Assembly (NCBI GenBank): GCA_002205965.3
Contig: NADL03000561.1
Coordinates: 62,001-126,000 of the forward strand
DNA: 64,000 nucleotides
DNA from: Kappaphycus alvarezii
Taxonomy: Eukaryota; Rhodophyta; Florideophyceae; Gigartinales; Solieriaceae
Reading direction: 5' to 3'
Position 1 is the first letter of the stretch, and each line of letters starts with the position of its first letter. The notes under the pieces are model-generated. The model did not search any database. It was not told the origin of the DNA and saw only the letters and a program-made list of their open reading frames with translations. This document shows positions 54,130 through 64,000 of this stretch, piece by piece. Made by a program: the position numbers and the translations under genes.

Positions 54130-54447
54130 TTGTTAATGTCAGATTCTGGCATCCGAAAGATGTGCTTTGAAAACCCTGCAAAATGCGCCAAAACTGGAGG
54201 GGTCTTGAGCGCTGCTGACGCTCTCGCGATCCTTTCAAATCATTTCATTCTTTCCAACTCTTACGTAACCCCCCCAGATATCCCAAAATCGAAGGTTTAC
54301 ATCGCCGCTACTGTAGTTACAATCGAGAACTTACGCTTGCAATTTTCAAGAACTGATTTTCTAGTTTTCTGCAATTATAGCTTACAAATATTAGACGTTG
54401 CAGAAATTTTCAGAAATCCCGTGACTAATTTTCTGAAAAGTGACTAA
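54130..54447 (+). CDS. Unrecognised 105-residue open frame
   Basis: Starts MLMSDSGIRKMCFENPAKCA and continues with mixed hydrophobic and polar sequence. No paralogue in the window and no motif recognised. Possibly chance. Confidence 0.2.
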   Translation: MLMSDSGIRKMCFENPAKCAKTGGVLSAADALAILSNHFILSNSYVTPPDIPKSKVYIAATVVTIENLRLQFSRTDFLVFCNYSLQILDVAEIFRNPVTNFLKSD

Positions 54448-54449
54448 AT

Positions 54450-55835
54450 AGCGAATTACATTCTGTAAATCAAATCCAGACACGAGGCGCACGTGGACAT
54501 CTAAAAGCAGGAAGTAGCTGCTGCAGATACTGTACTTACTCCAGGTCGAGCATAGTTTTAGTGAGAGGAACCAAGACTTTCAGCATCATGGCAAAAGTTG
54601 ACATGAACACACTCTCACCCAATGATCTGCGTTCTTCTCCGAACACATCCCATTACAAACCCAATGATCTACCACCGAACCTTCATTCACTTTTCTTTCG
54701 AGATCCCGCCCCCACTGTTACCCCGGAGTAGACCGGCCGATACCCCACTTTCGTTGCGACTGGCAATATCATTGTAACGCGGCACGTCGCGGCAGTCAAT
54801 GCATATGTCGTCCCGTACGGATAAGTAACGCGGAGGTTCGGGAGGGCTGCAGGAAACCCCAAAGCCCACCCCAATCCCTCCAGGAAAGTCCACGGAAAGA
54901 AAGTTCAGGACCGCTTCAAGGAATTATTAGATGATTTCTGATAAGAATCATACCGGACCGGAACGCATGATGTCGGGAATAGGTGGGTATATAGGGGAGC
55001 TGACCGAGCTATTATCGGTTATAATGGAGAAGAAGAACCCCTTTATGGCTAAAAGGGGTGCGGATCGCATCGCTCGTACTGATAAGGAGAGAAGGAAGTA
55101 GGAGCATTTGAGGAGCTTTGCTACAACGGAAGAACTGTAATTACTGGTAATACATGTTGCTCACAGTAGAAGTTAACTTAGTATGAGCTGTTTATATATT
55201 TTGGGCTGTTTGTTATACGGTAGTGCATTGCAGTACTGTAGTATCCCTAGGTCATTATGCATTTAGTTTCAATAGCAGCCAATTTCAAGGCTCCTTTATT
55301 GCCAGTACCCCTGCTCCATTGTACCAGCAACTTCTCGTTATTGACACTACAAATACTGCAGTTGACTAGGGCACACGCAGTGGATTACGGCTGAACATTT
55401 AACCCCCTCCTAAGTCCGTATATTACACTCCTACAGCTGCTCCCTGGCCCATGTCGGTGGCGGCGCAAATTTAAGGCCCTTTTAAAAACCCTTTTTGAGG
55501 TACAAAATAAATGCTTAACCCACCAGGAGCCTTGGGGTAAGTAGTTTCTTTTATTGTGAAGTCAAGTATTTCACGACAAACTATAACACCGCCTTAATCG
55601 CTTCTAGCTCCAAAACAAACAACATGCAGTAAGCGATGCTTACCGTTCGCAGTGAACGACTTGGAAAATTACCAGAAGGCAATAACAGTACTGCACCTAC
55701 GGAACTCAACTTGACGCCGTGTCTACAGGTTAATTTCAGTAATTTTTGCCCTAACCCCCTTATAAAATGAAATTGACTGACGCAGTACACCCCTCAGTTT
55801 ACGAAGAGCTTCCTTCAGGATGCTGCCGCAAACAA
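54450..55835. other. No recognisable gene
   Basis: Spacer with scattered TACTGTA words. Nothing coding supported on either strand. Confidence 0.4.
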
Positions 55836-55839
55836 ACGT

Positions 55840-56724
55840 TCCGGGCCTCAATGAACCTCCCGGGAGCCAAGAACTGGGTCCACTTTCCATCACCCGAGAG
55901 GGTTTTCCAGGTGCCGGCTATGGACTAAGAGCAGCTGTTTGGACAGGAACAACTTGCCCGCCAAGTTGAGAAAAAAGCCTTTGATACTATGCGAGAGGGG
56001 GTGGAATTGCGGAATTCCGAGCTTTGTTGTTAGTGGACGGATGCATGGACTGGCTTTCGTGTCAAAGGGCTCCAGACTTGGGTGTTTACATCTAAGAACG
56101 CAGCTACAAAACGCTGTTGCAGTACTACTGCTGGGTACCATGTTCCCTCCCGCTTCAAAATGCCACAAGAGTGGATTCAAGATACTAGTGCACCAGTATG
56201 GTGACCATGCGCTGTGCTGTTCCCACAAAACCAACTACCCATGGCGCCATGACTCGCAAACAAAATGTTTTACCGCGAAACTCTCCAAAGCCCCCCGAAA
56301 ACCTGTCCTTGGTCCACCATCACGCAGCCATGAAGTTTGCCCGGACATCAAGGCGCTTGGAGAGAACAAAGGCACAGAGTATTATGAGGCAACCGTCATA
56401 CATACCGTTACCCCCGCTCGCCTGCCCTCCCCTGCAAGATGCCCGCTCAAGCCCCATTTCCATGCCCGGCCTGGCAAGGATACTCGAATTGACCAACTAA
56501 TTAGAGCAAACAGTCCTCAGCATCTGTTTGTTTACCTTTCACTCTCCACCTTGGCGAGCTGTCAGCCTAATTCTCGGGACTTAGCCGAGCATATTGCGAA
56601 TGGCATTGTCGCACGTGCAGTTTTCATGATTGCTGAGATGCGAAAAACACAGTTCGCTCGCCACTCGGGCAGAATCGTCCAGAATAACGCGGTTTTTTAT
56701 AGAATGGTTGTAAGCGATTCGTAA
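55840..56724 (+). pseudogene. LINE-like RT C-terminal domain, divergent subfamily (copy 8)
   Basis: Starts RASMNLPGAKNWVHFPSPERVF (the post-polymerase PGAxxW block) with an in-frame TAG at 55926, then shifts into the frame 55939-56724. That frame has CHKSG, QYGDHALCC, RHD, LSKAPRKPVLGPPSR, CPDIKALG and YYEATVIHT. The zinc block, RHD and PDI correspond to CPVC / GQHAL / RHH / RMDI of the 47 kb gene, but sequence is distant. The C-terminal ~100 residues are distinct (LFVYLSLSTLASC, AEHIANGIVARAVFMIAEMR). Confidence 0.6.
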
Positions 56725-56773
56725 TGCCGCAGTAATTATGTTTTAGGGAACCTCTGCTCCCATTTCATATCAG

Positions 56774-57441
56774 TTGCAACGGGAATTATGCTTCATCTCC
56801 GTAATCCCTCTCACTTGGCGCAAGAAAGTTGCCAGTTGGGTTGATGTCATCGCGACGACGGCGAAAAAACGAGAAGACATGCTGTACAAGACCATCTTTG
56901 CTACCCTTGGCAGACAGCTCTACGATAGAGGACTGCATCAAGCCCAGCAGAGCCTCATCGACGAGGCTCAGCAGCAAGGGAAGATAAACTACAAGCAAAA
57001 TAATCAGGAAAAAGCTTTGACGCAAATTGTTGACCTTATCGCGCAAGATCCTCCAATCGCCGTCGTCACCCGCCTGATAGACTCCTTCAATAAGATCAAG
57101 AACTGCAAAAGGAAACTGAACGAGGACCTTACAAGATTCATTTCACGCTTTCGGGTACTTGCAGTGGAACATCCCATGCGTACCGGATGAAGCCATTCAT
57201 CCCAAATTGGAGAGGTTCTTGCAATCAAAATCCTCAAGAACGCTAACCTCACGGAATCATCCCTTATCAATGCAAAGCTAAGGTTTCTCGCGATGGCTGA
57301 GGAACGTGCAAAGTCAAATACAGAACAGAAAATGGTATTTGTTGATAAAAATTCCGCAAAGAATATCGTATCACTTGCTAACAGGTTTGCCCGAAACCTT
57401 AGTCAGCTTCAGACCGAAGAAGATGCCAGGAACCAACAGTA
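56774..57441 (+). pseudogene. Gag of a copia-like element, one nonsense codon
   Basis: A single frame from 56774 to 57441 with one in-frame TGA at 57188. It is helix-rich with ALTQIVDLIAQDP, AVVTRLIDSFNKIKNCKRKL, NEDLTRFISRFRVLA, then AIKILKNANLTESSLINAKL. A knuckle-like CKVCGQSDHKKVEDVC follows in another frame at about 57852-57899. The pattern (LxRFxxRFR, helices, then CCHC) is retrotransposon Gag; copia-like assignment comes from the RNase H remnant downstream. Confidence 0.6.
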
Positions 57442-58033
57442 ATTCCTCAGTACGGCGTTCATGGCTCAGGAAATCATGTTGGTCCGCTTACGGCCATTGG
57501 ATGATCAGGCGCAGGACTGTGCAGATCAAGCAGATGTTGCCAAGAGAATTGCTTCATGAGGACCCCGTTGTGTACTGAGCCTACATGATGCGGTTACGAT
57601 TCTTCGATCTCCCACCCAAATCTCTGCCGGACCGATGTGCCAACCAAAGCACGGATCGACGCTACAATAGATCGAATGGTTACTGCGCTGTTCAGTAACC
57701 AGCACTAGCAAAGGCAATACAATTTCAACATAGGTAAGGAACGAAACACTTCGGCAGAAGTGGGAATCTCAAGCGCATGAGAGATAATGGAACTTTCAAT
57801 TCGAACTAGAAAAAATGTCGCCGGAAACTTGACGACCTTATCGGAAACTCTTGCAAGGTCTGTGGCCAAAGCGATCACAAGAAGGTGGAAGATGTATGTA
57901 ACCATCTCAGATTTGTGACAGGAGCTATACGAGAAGCAAAAGCTCAGGAATCTGAAGATCCTGATAACGGCGACAAAAAACCGAAGTCATTTTTTCGCCG
58001 CAACTCCGGTGCGACCAAGGGCAACGGAGTTTA

Positions 58034-58528
58034 GTGAGTGAAATTTCAACGAGGTCAGATGTTTTCCAAATGCGAGATGATCTGAATCCCATACTTCACG
58101 TGGGCTGTCCACCCTCAGTAGATGGTATTTTTTCTGCAGTATCGCTCTGCCAGGCAATGGCTCGGCCTGACAATGGGAATCCAGATAAGCTTGGATCGTT
58201 GATGACTTATTGTTTACATGTCATGTTCGGTTCCGACTTAGAACTCCCAGTGGTTTTCACAGTTGGATCTCACAGCCTTTATTCAACGATACCGACGTTA
58301 CACGAGGGTCTAGACTATCGACTCCGACCAACCGTTGCAAGACTCCGAGATTCATTCGAAACAGGAGAGATAAGGGTGATGCAATGGATACATGGATATA
58401 GAAATATTGCCGACGTTCTCACGAAACTCGATCGACACAATTTTGCAATTATCAATCGAGTAGGCGTTGAAGGAAGTTTGCCGAAAGGTATTCTTCTGAA
58501 TACCTTGCGAGTAACTGGAGATTGTTAG
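58034..58528 (+). pseudogene. Copia-like RT end/RNase H remnant
   Basis: The open frame contains TVGSHSLYSTIPTLHEGLDY then RLRPTVARLRDSFETGEI, and MQWIHGYRNIADVLTKLDR. DSxxLxxxIxTxHExxxYRLRxxVxRxRxSFE ... WIxGxxNxADxLTK is the characteristic end of Ty1/copia RNase H. The first catalytic Asp is replaced (GSHS for DS). Integrase and reverse transcriptase between Gag and this part are gone, so ~3 kb was deleted. Confidence 0.75.
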
Positions 58529-58539
58529 AGACTAAATCT

Positions 58540-61500
58540 TACTATCAACACTCCATTACAAATCGAATCGGCTAGTCTTTCTTCGAAATTAAACATCGCC
58601 GAACTGCATTCCATCATCCGAATGAAGGTCAAACTCCAGAAGACCCACGCAAAAACTGACCTCCTCTGCTTTATAATCAATCAACGGACCTTGTATACCT
58701 GTATCCACTTTCTGAACAGTTTCTCCATCCCTCAATTTGATTTGAGAACCCTCACTGCACCTCTCGTGACTTTGGGTTCCGAAAGTGTCTTCTGCATGAA
58801 AGCTTTCGACAATTTCGTCGAACAAATTTCGTTTCGATATAGGGCATTGTGTTTGGATGCTGAGATTAATTTAGTGTTGGGTGTGAATCTGAGCTTGCTT
58901 GAAATCGGAGCCAGGTTTCCATGATACGCTGTGCAATTTATGTAGTAATACCTATTTTTACGATCGCTCACGTGAAAATTTTGGCTCAAAATTATGTCTA
59001 CAGAATGTGAGAAAATGCAATACGCACACCATGTGAGCAGGTTTATTACACTTCCCCGTGCTGTGCGAAATCACACTTGCGCCCCAAATCCAGTTTGATG
59101 TTAATTACTGTAAATAGTCTGTCAGTCAGTGTAAACTTCGGAGACACTGTAGTTTGTTAACGCCACCACTTTTCAGAATTAAATATGACTAAAATGTTGG
59201 CCAAACTTACATACTCTACTTCGGATGCAGAATTCTGCAATTCTGCAATTGTAGAATTGTGCAATTGTCTGGTGACGAACATGCCTGAAATCCCAGTACA
59301 TGCAGTTAGTGAACAGACGTGAGAAATGTTTCTGCGGGAAACCAACAGTACCGGATGTACTGTGCTTGGCACGACAAATTGTTCCAGGGATCACCACAGC
59401 ACTTCCTCCCTCACCAGACTCACACACATCTCCAGCCTCTCTCACCTTTTCATCAAGCCCTCTCTTAGCAACTCTCACCACGTCCTCAACCAACACGTCA
59501 ACATCTCTCCCAAGCGTGGTCACTTCCCCCATCATACATGTTCAGCAACAACATCCTCAACTTCCACCTACTCGTTCCTGAACAACACCCTTCAAGCCCT
59601 GCAGATGAGGCCGAAGCACAACTAGCTTACCAGATCCTGCCGATCTCTTGTGCCTCTCATGCCCGCTCCACCTCCCATGAATCCCGCGCCTGCCGCGCCA
59701 CATGATCCCTCTGCACCCCTGCGCCTGCCATATCGCCCGCGCCTGCCACTCCTCAGCAAATTTCAGGTGCTGGTGTTGTCTCTACTCTGCCATCTTCGCT
59801 GTACAAAGAAAATAGGGGTCAGTACTCGAGATTTTCCGGTGAAGATATTCGCAAAGCATTCACTACCATCAACGGATTGCAGGAATGATTCCAGATTCGG
59901 CACGTACGATTGAATCGGGTCTGTTTGGGAATTGGACCTGGAAGGTCGACCATGTATCGGAGCGTTTCTGTTACACTTTTGAGCACGGCGAGTACCGGAA
60001 TAGCTTAACGCACCGATGAATTCTTGTAGATCGCCCCGATAGACTCCAGCTTGGTGGTGGTGCTTCATATGAAAACCTTCTGTGCTGGGGCATAGCGGCG
60101 CTGAAGGGACTGGAAAGGACGGGCGTAATTAACGGGCGTGATTTGAAGAGGAACAAAGCGCGATAATGGATGTTTACGTAGTCTAACATGGAACACATAG
60201 GAGTCCTGGGTTAGCATTTTGTCGAGGCGGTCTAGACCATGCGGCTATATTCCATTCTTCTTTGCATCGGCCAGCATATTTTCGATTTAATCCTTGATTT
60301 ACTCATCCGAATACTTTCTAACTGTAGGTCCAAAGGTCTCTGGCAGTTTGATTGGATCGTCCCTACAGCGCCGTAACGAAGGCCCCTATACTCTGACGAA
60401 AACTTCTTGAGATCTGCGGAATTGATTTCATCAACACACTTGTCGTGAACACAATAACCCGCCGCCCCGAGGTGAGAGTCGAGATCGGGACCGATAGCTT
60501 GGAGGAAGAGACGTCAATCAGCACTTCATCTATCTCTTGTTTTACCAGGAGTAACCTGACACATCGAACGCGGATTGGAAGATTTCGATCCTGGAAGAAA
60601 GAAAATGACAGAGATTCGCACCACCTTCGACGCGGTGAAAAAATATGTTTTCCTCTATGCTCTTAATCGCAACGGGCAAAATTGAAGGGTTTTTGAAATC
60701 CTCAACAACGACAGATGGATCTTGCTAGACAATCTTCTTGCATAAGTCTCTCCGGGTAGCGCTCTCATCCAACACATAATTAACCAGCGCAACAGCGATG
60801 AAATTTTCCTTCAGCTTAACATGATTCATTTGAAGCACGCAAACACCTTGCATCATGCTCTTTAGTTTTAATGCACGCCTATCGGATTTTGACGAGTTGA
60901 GCGAGTGCCATTACAGTATGTACTTTGCGGTACCTACTTACCGTGTTTAGTCGCCCGAAACACCGCTGCTGTTTGGGCTGCGCCGGTCGTTGGAACGTTC
61001 AGCATAAATAAAAAGTCGCCTGGTGACGCTTCCAGCTCCCCTTGGCTTCAAGTCACAGAGGATTTATTGTTATATATCTATGAGTAAAGTAGCTGAAACT
61101 ATCTGCCCTTCGTTCAGCTCGGCCCCCTTTGTCATCCGCCGTTTATTCATCTCGGTACTCGCTTTCCTTTCCTGTCAATCTCTACTTTACCGAAAATTTT
61201 GCTCTATACTACGTGACGCTACTCGAAGAACTGATTGTATAGTTCGATCCTCTCGTGTTCGCCAGGGTGAGCAAGCGAAAATCCGGATATTGTAGACAAA
61301 GCAGAAGTCTATCATTGAGGGTTGAAAATTTTATCATCTTCATGAGACGACCGCCTTTCGCATTCACTTGTGCTCGAGAAGTTGCTGGTATCTTGATCTA
61401 AGGCGAAAAGCTGGAGATGGAAGAAAGCGAATTTAGGGGGTTTTGACAAGTTTGACAAAGTGGAATCACGGAATCACATTTGGGAAAGTTGCACAAATAG

Positions 61501-62440
61501 TGAACACCAATCCGTACGATCGCGTGCTCATCCTTGCGCAAACACGAAGATCGAACCATACAATCAGTTTTTCGGGTAGCGTCACATATTATAAAGCAGA
61601 ATGTTCGGGAAAGTAGATAGAAGAAGGATAGGAAACCGGGGGTCGAGCTGAACGAATTTTTGATAATCCTAGATACTTTAATCGTGGATCTAGAACAATA
61701 AAACCTCTGTGCCTTCGAGCCGGGGGGAACTGGAAGCGTCTCCCGGGGCGCACTCTTTATGCTGTTCGTTCCATAGACCGTACAAGCCCCAAGACCGGAC
61801 AGTTTGGGCTGAACACTATAAGTAGGTACTGCAAAGGACTTACTGTAATGAAAATGGAAGATGTGGTGTGTTGTATCTGTTGAAGAAAGAAAAGTTGATT
61901 TGATAGGAGGTTTGAGAGTTTGACGTCAAGAGATGTAAGCATTGCTGTCTTTTGTCGGACTTACTTGCGTTTGCTCAAGATAATGCTTATGTAATAAATT
62001 GTTTCAACATACATCACTTTAATCTACCTTCCGCTGAATTTACCTTCCGCTGAACCATAGTCAACCGACAAATGACTCAAAAACATCATCTTCCACTAGA
62101 TCAAAGAAACATATATGGGCGCGCACGCTCTCACCTAGTAAAATTTTATTGCACACATGCAAATTGAATATAGAGGTGATGCCTGTACGGGAGACAAAGT
62201 TTTAAAATATTGCAAAATATTTGGCGCGTTACACTTGACAAATACGCAAACAGCTCGATTCCAAAAGAAGATAGAGTAAAATTCAAAAGAGCGGGTAAAA
62301 TAGTAATTGACAGATCGTGTAACCGATATTGATAGTAATTTAGTTAGTAACACAGCACTAGAAGGTGGCACCAGAAAATTTAGATAATAGAGAACTTTGC
62401 GACTGCAAACACGTCCAATGCGTTACGGCTTATAGCAGAT
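58540..62440. other. Spacer; scattered unassigned coding debris
   Basis: Minus-strand fragments at 60.2-60.9 kb (VALVNYVLDESATRRDL, VLIDVSSSKLSVPI) look protein-like but cannot be assigned. The stretch 59.3-59.9 kb is Pro/Ser/Thr-rich on the plus strand. A short tandem pair TACCTTCCGCTGAA occurs at about 62026-62056. The rest is AT-rich. Confidence 0.4.
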
Positions 62441-62446
62441 GGTGCT

Positions 62447-63170
62447 ATGAGTCTCGAAGACGAGCTAGATGGTCAATACGAAAGCGAGCCTATACACAAC
62501 GGCTCTGATGAAGACTGTGATTCTGAGTCGCCTATCACCGACTTGTTTTACGAAACCGGTGAAAATCAGGCAATTGTTCAGATGTCTAACTTTAATAGAG
62601 AAGACCTTGATGGACTTCACGATATTATTTCTGATCATGTTGGTACAAACTACAGTGTCGGATACGGTCGGAAAAGTCCCTTTACTGCAAGAGATACGAT
62701 GTTTATGGTGTTGGCCTTTTGAAAGTGCGGCGGGCAATGGGATTTTATGGCGAGGTTGTTTCAGCACAAAACTCCTAGCTTCGAAAGTCAAGTGATAAAG
62801 TATATAGAAGCGATTTGTTATTAGCTCAACGAACAACTAGTTGTTGGGGCTTCAAAACGTTACGAAATGGCCAAGTTGGCATCTATGGACTGCCCCTTCG
62901 GTATTTTCTGTCAGGCCCGTTATAACACAGACGTTACATTACAGAAAAACTATAGGCCAATTGGAAGTCTACAAGAATATTTCGTTTTTTTCGAATGGAT
63001 TAGCGATGGGTGCAGCAAGTACTATCCAGGATCCGTTTCGGACTTCGATATTTTAGGATAATGCTACCGTCTCATGAAGCGCAGCTCTTGAAGCACGCAG
63101 ATTGTGCAGATTTGGAGAATCAAGATACCAAGACACTTGGATCCTGCTTTGAGACAAAGGTCCTCAGCTT
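62447..63170 (+). pseudogene. DDE_Tnp_4-type transposase, two nonsense codons and a core deletion
   Basis: One reading frame from ATG 62447: acidic N-terminus, then MSNFNREDLDGLHDIISDHV, GYGRKSPFTARDTMFMVLAF, stop TGA (62720), KCGGQWDFMARLFQHKTPSF, ESQVIKYIEAI, stop TAG (62822), SKRYEMAKLAS, FCQARYNTDVTLQKNYRPIG, and HYPGSVSDFDIL-like KYYPGSVSDFDIL at 63023-63058. The RPxGSLQE and YPGSxSDxDI blocks are those of DDE_Tnp_4-type transposases common in oomycetes and algae. Residues that usually separate them are mostly deleted. It is a different family from the 36 kb transposase. Confidence 0.75.
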
Positions 63171-63293
63171 TATTACCGGCGTTTCCCACTACAAAACGTA
63201 AAATAACAGCACCTTCTGCTATTTCAAACCAATATCGGTTAATAGGGCCCTCCTTTTTTTTGCAAGGCATCTCGTAATGCGAAAATGAGGGGG

Positions 63294-63353
63294 ATAATTT
63301 ACAGTGGTAGATATGTGGGTTGGTACCTAATAAATTTGTACCGGAGCGTAGAT
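63294..63353 (+). repeat. Dispersed ~65-bp repeat, copy 2
   Basis: Same sequence as 48775-48841 with a few substitutions (GTGGTAGATATGTGGGTTGG, AAATTTGTACCGGAGCGTAG). It lies 3' of the transposase remnant. Confidence 0.7.
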
Positions 63354-63888
63354 AACGTACGAACAGTCTGAATATCGAATTCTTCTGGGAGCGTCGCGAA
63401 GAGCGCTCCGAGCGACTATGTCCAACAGTACACCACGCCGCTGGCGGTGCTTTGTGCGCGGCAAGTCATCATTGAGCGGTTGGTGTAATGCAATCTCCTT
63501 TTATCATTGAATAATTGGTTCAATGGTGGTCCGGGGACTTACAGTATTTATGCATCCATTTGTATTGATACAGTACCGCACTGTACTATTATATTGATGC
63601 TACAGTATAAAAATTCTCTCATTGCAGTGTACTCTGCACATCGCATACAATGCTGTATCTGGTTACCGATACAGTTGCTGTCTTCGCTGGTGACTGACAT
63701 TACTTTCCAAATACCACATCTTCCATACATTAGAATACATACGCATGTACACCCAGTTAATGCAATTAGTGTTATCATAATTAATTTCTGTTACAATTTC
63801 CGACCTCCGCACCCAAAATAACGTCATCGACAGCAATTATGCCTAACACTAAATCCTGTCTGAACTCAAAATAATGTTACTTTCACAA

Positions 63889-63920
63889 AACATTTAGTGT
63901 TGGTAACACTAAATAATGTT
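63889..63920. repeat. Hairpin AACATTTAGTGTT / AACACTAAATAATGTT
   Basis: Inverted pair with a very short loop; the word AACACTAAAT occurs a third time at 63844. Confidence 0.6.
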
Positions 63921-63938
63921 TGGATGCTTCCGCCAATC

Positions 63939-64000
63939 TGGTGAAAAATGGTTAAGCACACATACGCAATATTTGTCACGTGTGGGTTCAATTCCCACCG
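63939..64000 (+). tRNA. tRNA-like sequence cut by the window end
   Basis: TGGTGAAAAATGGTTAAGC resembles an A box/D arm. GGTTCAATTCC is a perfect B box within a 5-bp T stem (GTGGG / CCCAC) and a 7-base loop. The acceptor 3' strand lies beyond the window, and the anticodon arm is not clear. A real tRNA gene or a tRNA-derived SINE are both possible. Confidence 0.35.

Overview
This is a gene-poor, transposon-dense eukaryotic chromosome segment. Evidence: TATA-type promoters, no bacterial operon structure, RNA-polymerase-III-like A/B boxes, and LTR retrotransposons, non-LTR retrotransposon 3' ends, Tc1/mariner, Harbinger and MITE insertions nested in one another. Repeat content, mostly intronless genes, a TIR-NB-ARC-WD40 receptor, cystine-knot secreted protein and DDE_Tnp_4/DUF6818-type transposon genes fit a red macroalga (a florideophyte of the Chondrus type) best. 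That is inference; an oomycete or other algal lineage is not excluded.

Layout. 0-5.8 kb: fragments of a LINE-like 3' domain, a ~690-bp inverted-repeat element, short dispersed motifs and a small secreted cysteine-rich gene (4170-4743). 5.8-13 kb: an LTR fragment carrying an intact acidic ORF (6271-6846), two Ty3-like gag remnants, a tRNA-like sequence and an intact zinc-finger gene (9497-10219). 13.2-13.7 kb: a MITE with 4-bp target duplication. 14.2-18.4 kb: the main gene, a TIR-NB-ARC-WD40 STAND receptor broken by five frame changes, all in the same direction. 18.44-21.46 kb: a Tc1/mariner element, itself interrupted by a 1432-bp solo LTR with its own acidic ORF. 21.5-33 kb: Ty3 gag/protease, a degenerate C/T-rich coding region and a heavily decayed Ty3 element with both LTRs. 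36.2-45.06 kb: a Harbinger element (transposase plus Myb/SANT-like gene) whose right terminal repeat is split by a 6187-bp chromovirus with nearly identical LTRs. 45.35-46.3 kb: an intact secreted beta-propeller (SMP-30-like) gene. 47-64 kb: another LINE 3' ORF, a second copy of the MITE, a Crypton/DIRS-like tyrosine-recombinase remnant, a copia-like remnant and a second DDE transposase pseudogene.

Only a few loci look like intact host or element genes: the zinc-finger protein, the SMP-30-like protein, the LTR acidic ORF of copy 1 and the LINE 3' ORF at 47 kb. The immune-receptor-like gene and the cysteine-rich gene are the host genes of most interest, but both contain frame breaks, so decay must be told apart from assembly error. 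Target-site duplications recovered here (CATAC, TCCCG, AAT, TA, CTAG, CTTG) let much of the nesting order be reconstructed directly from the sequence.
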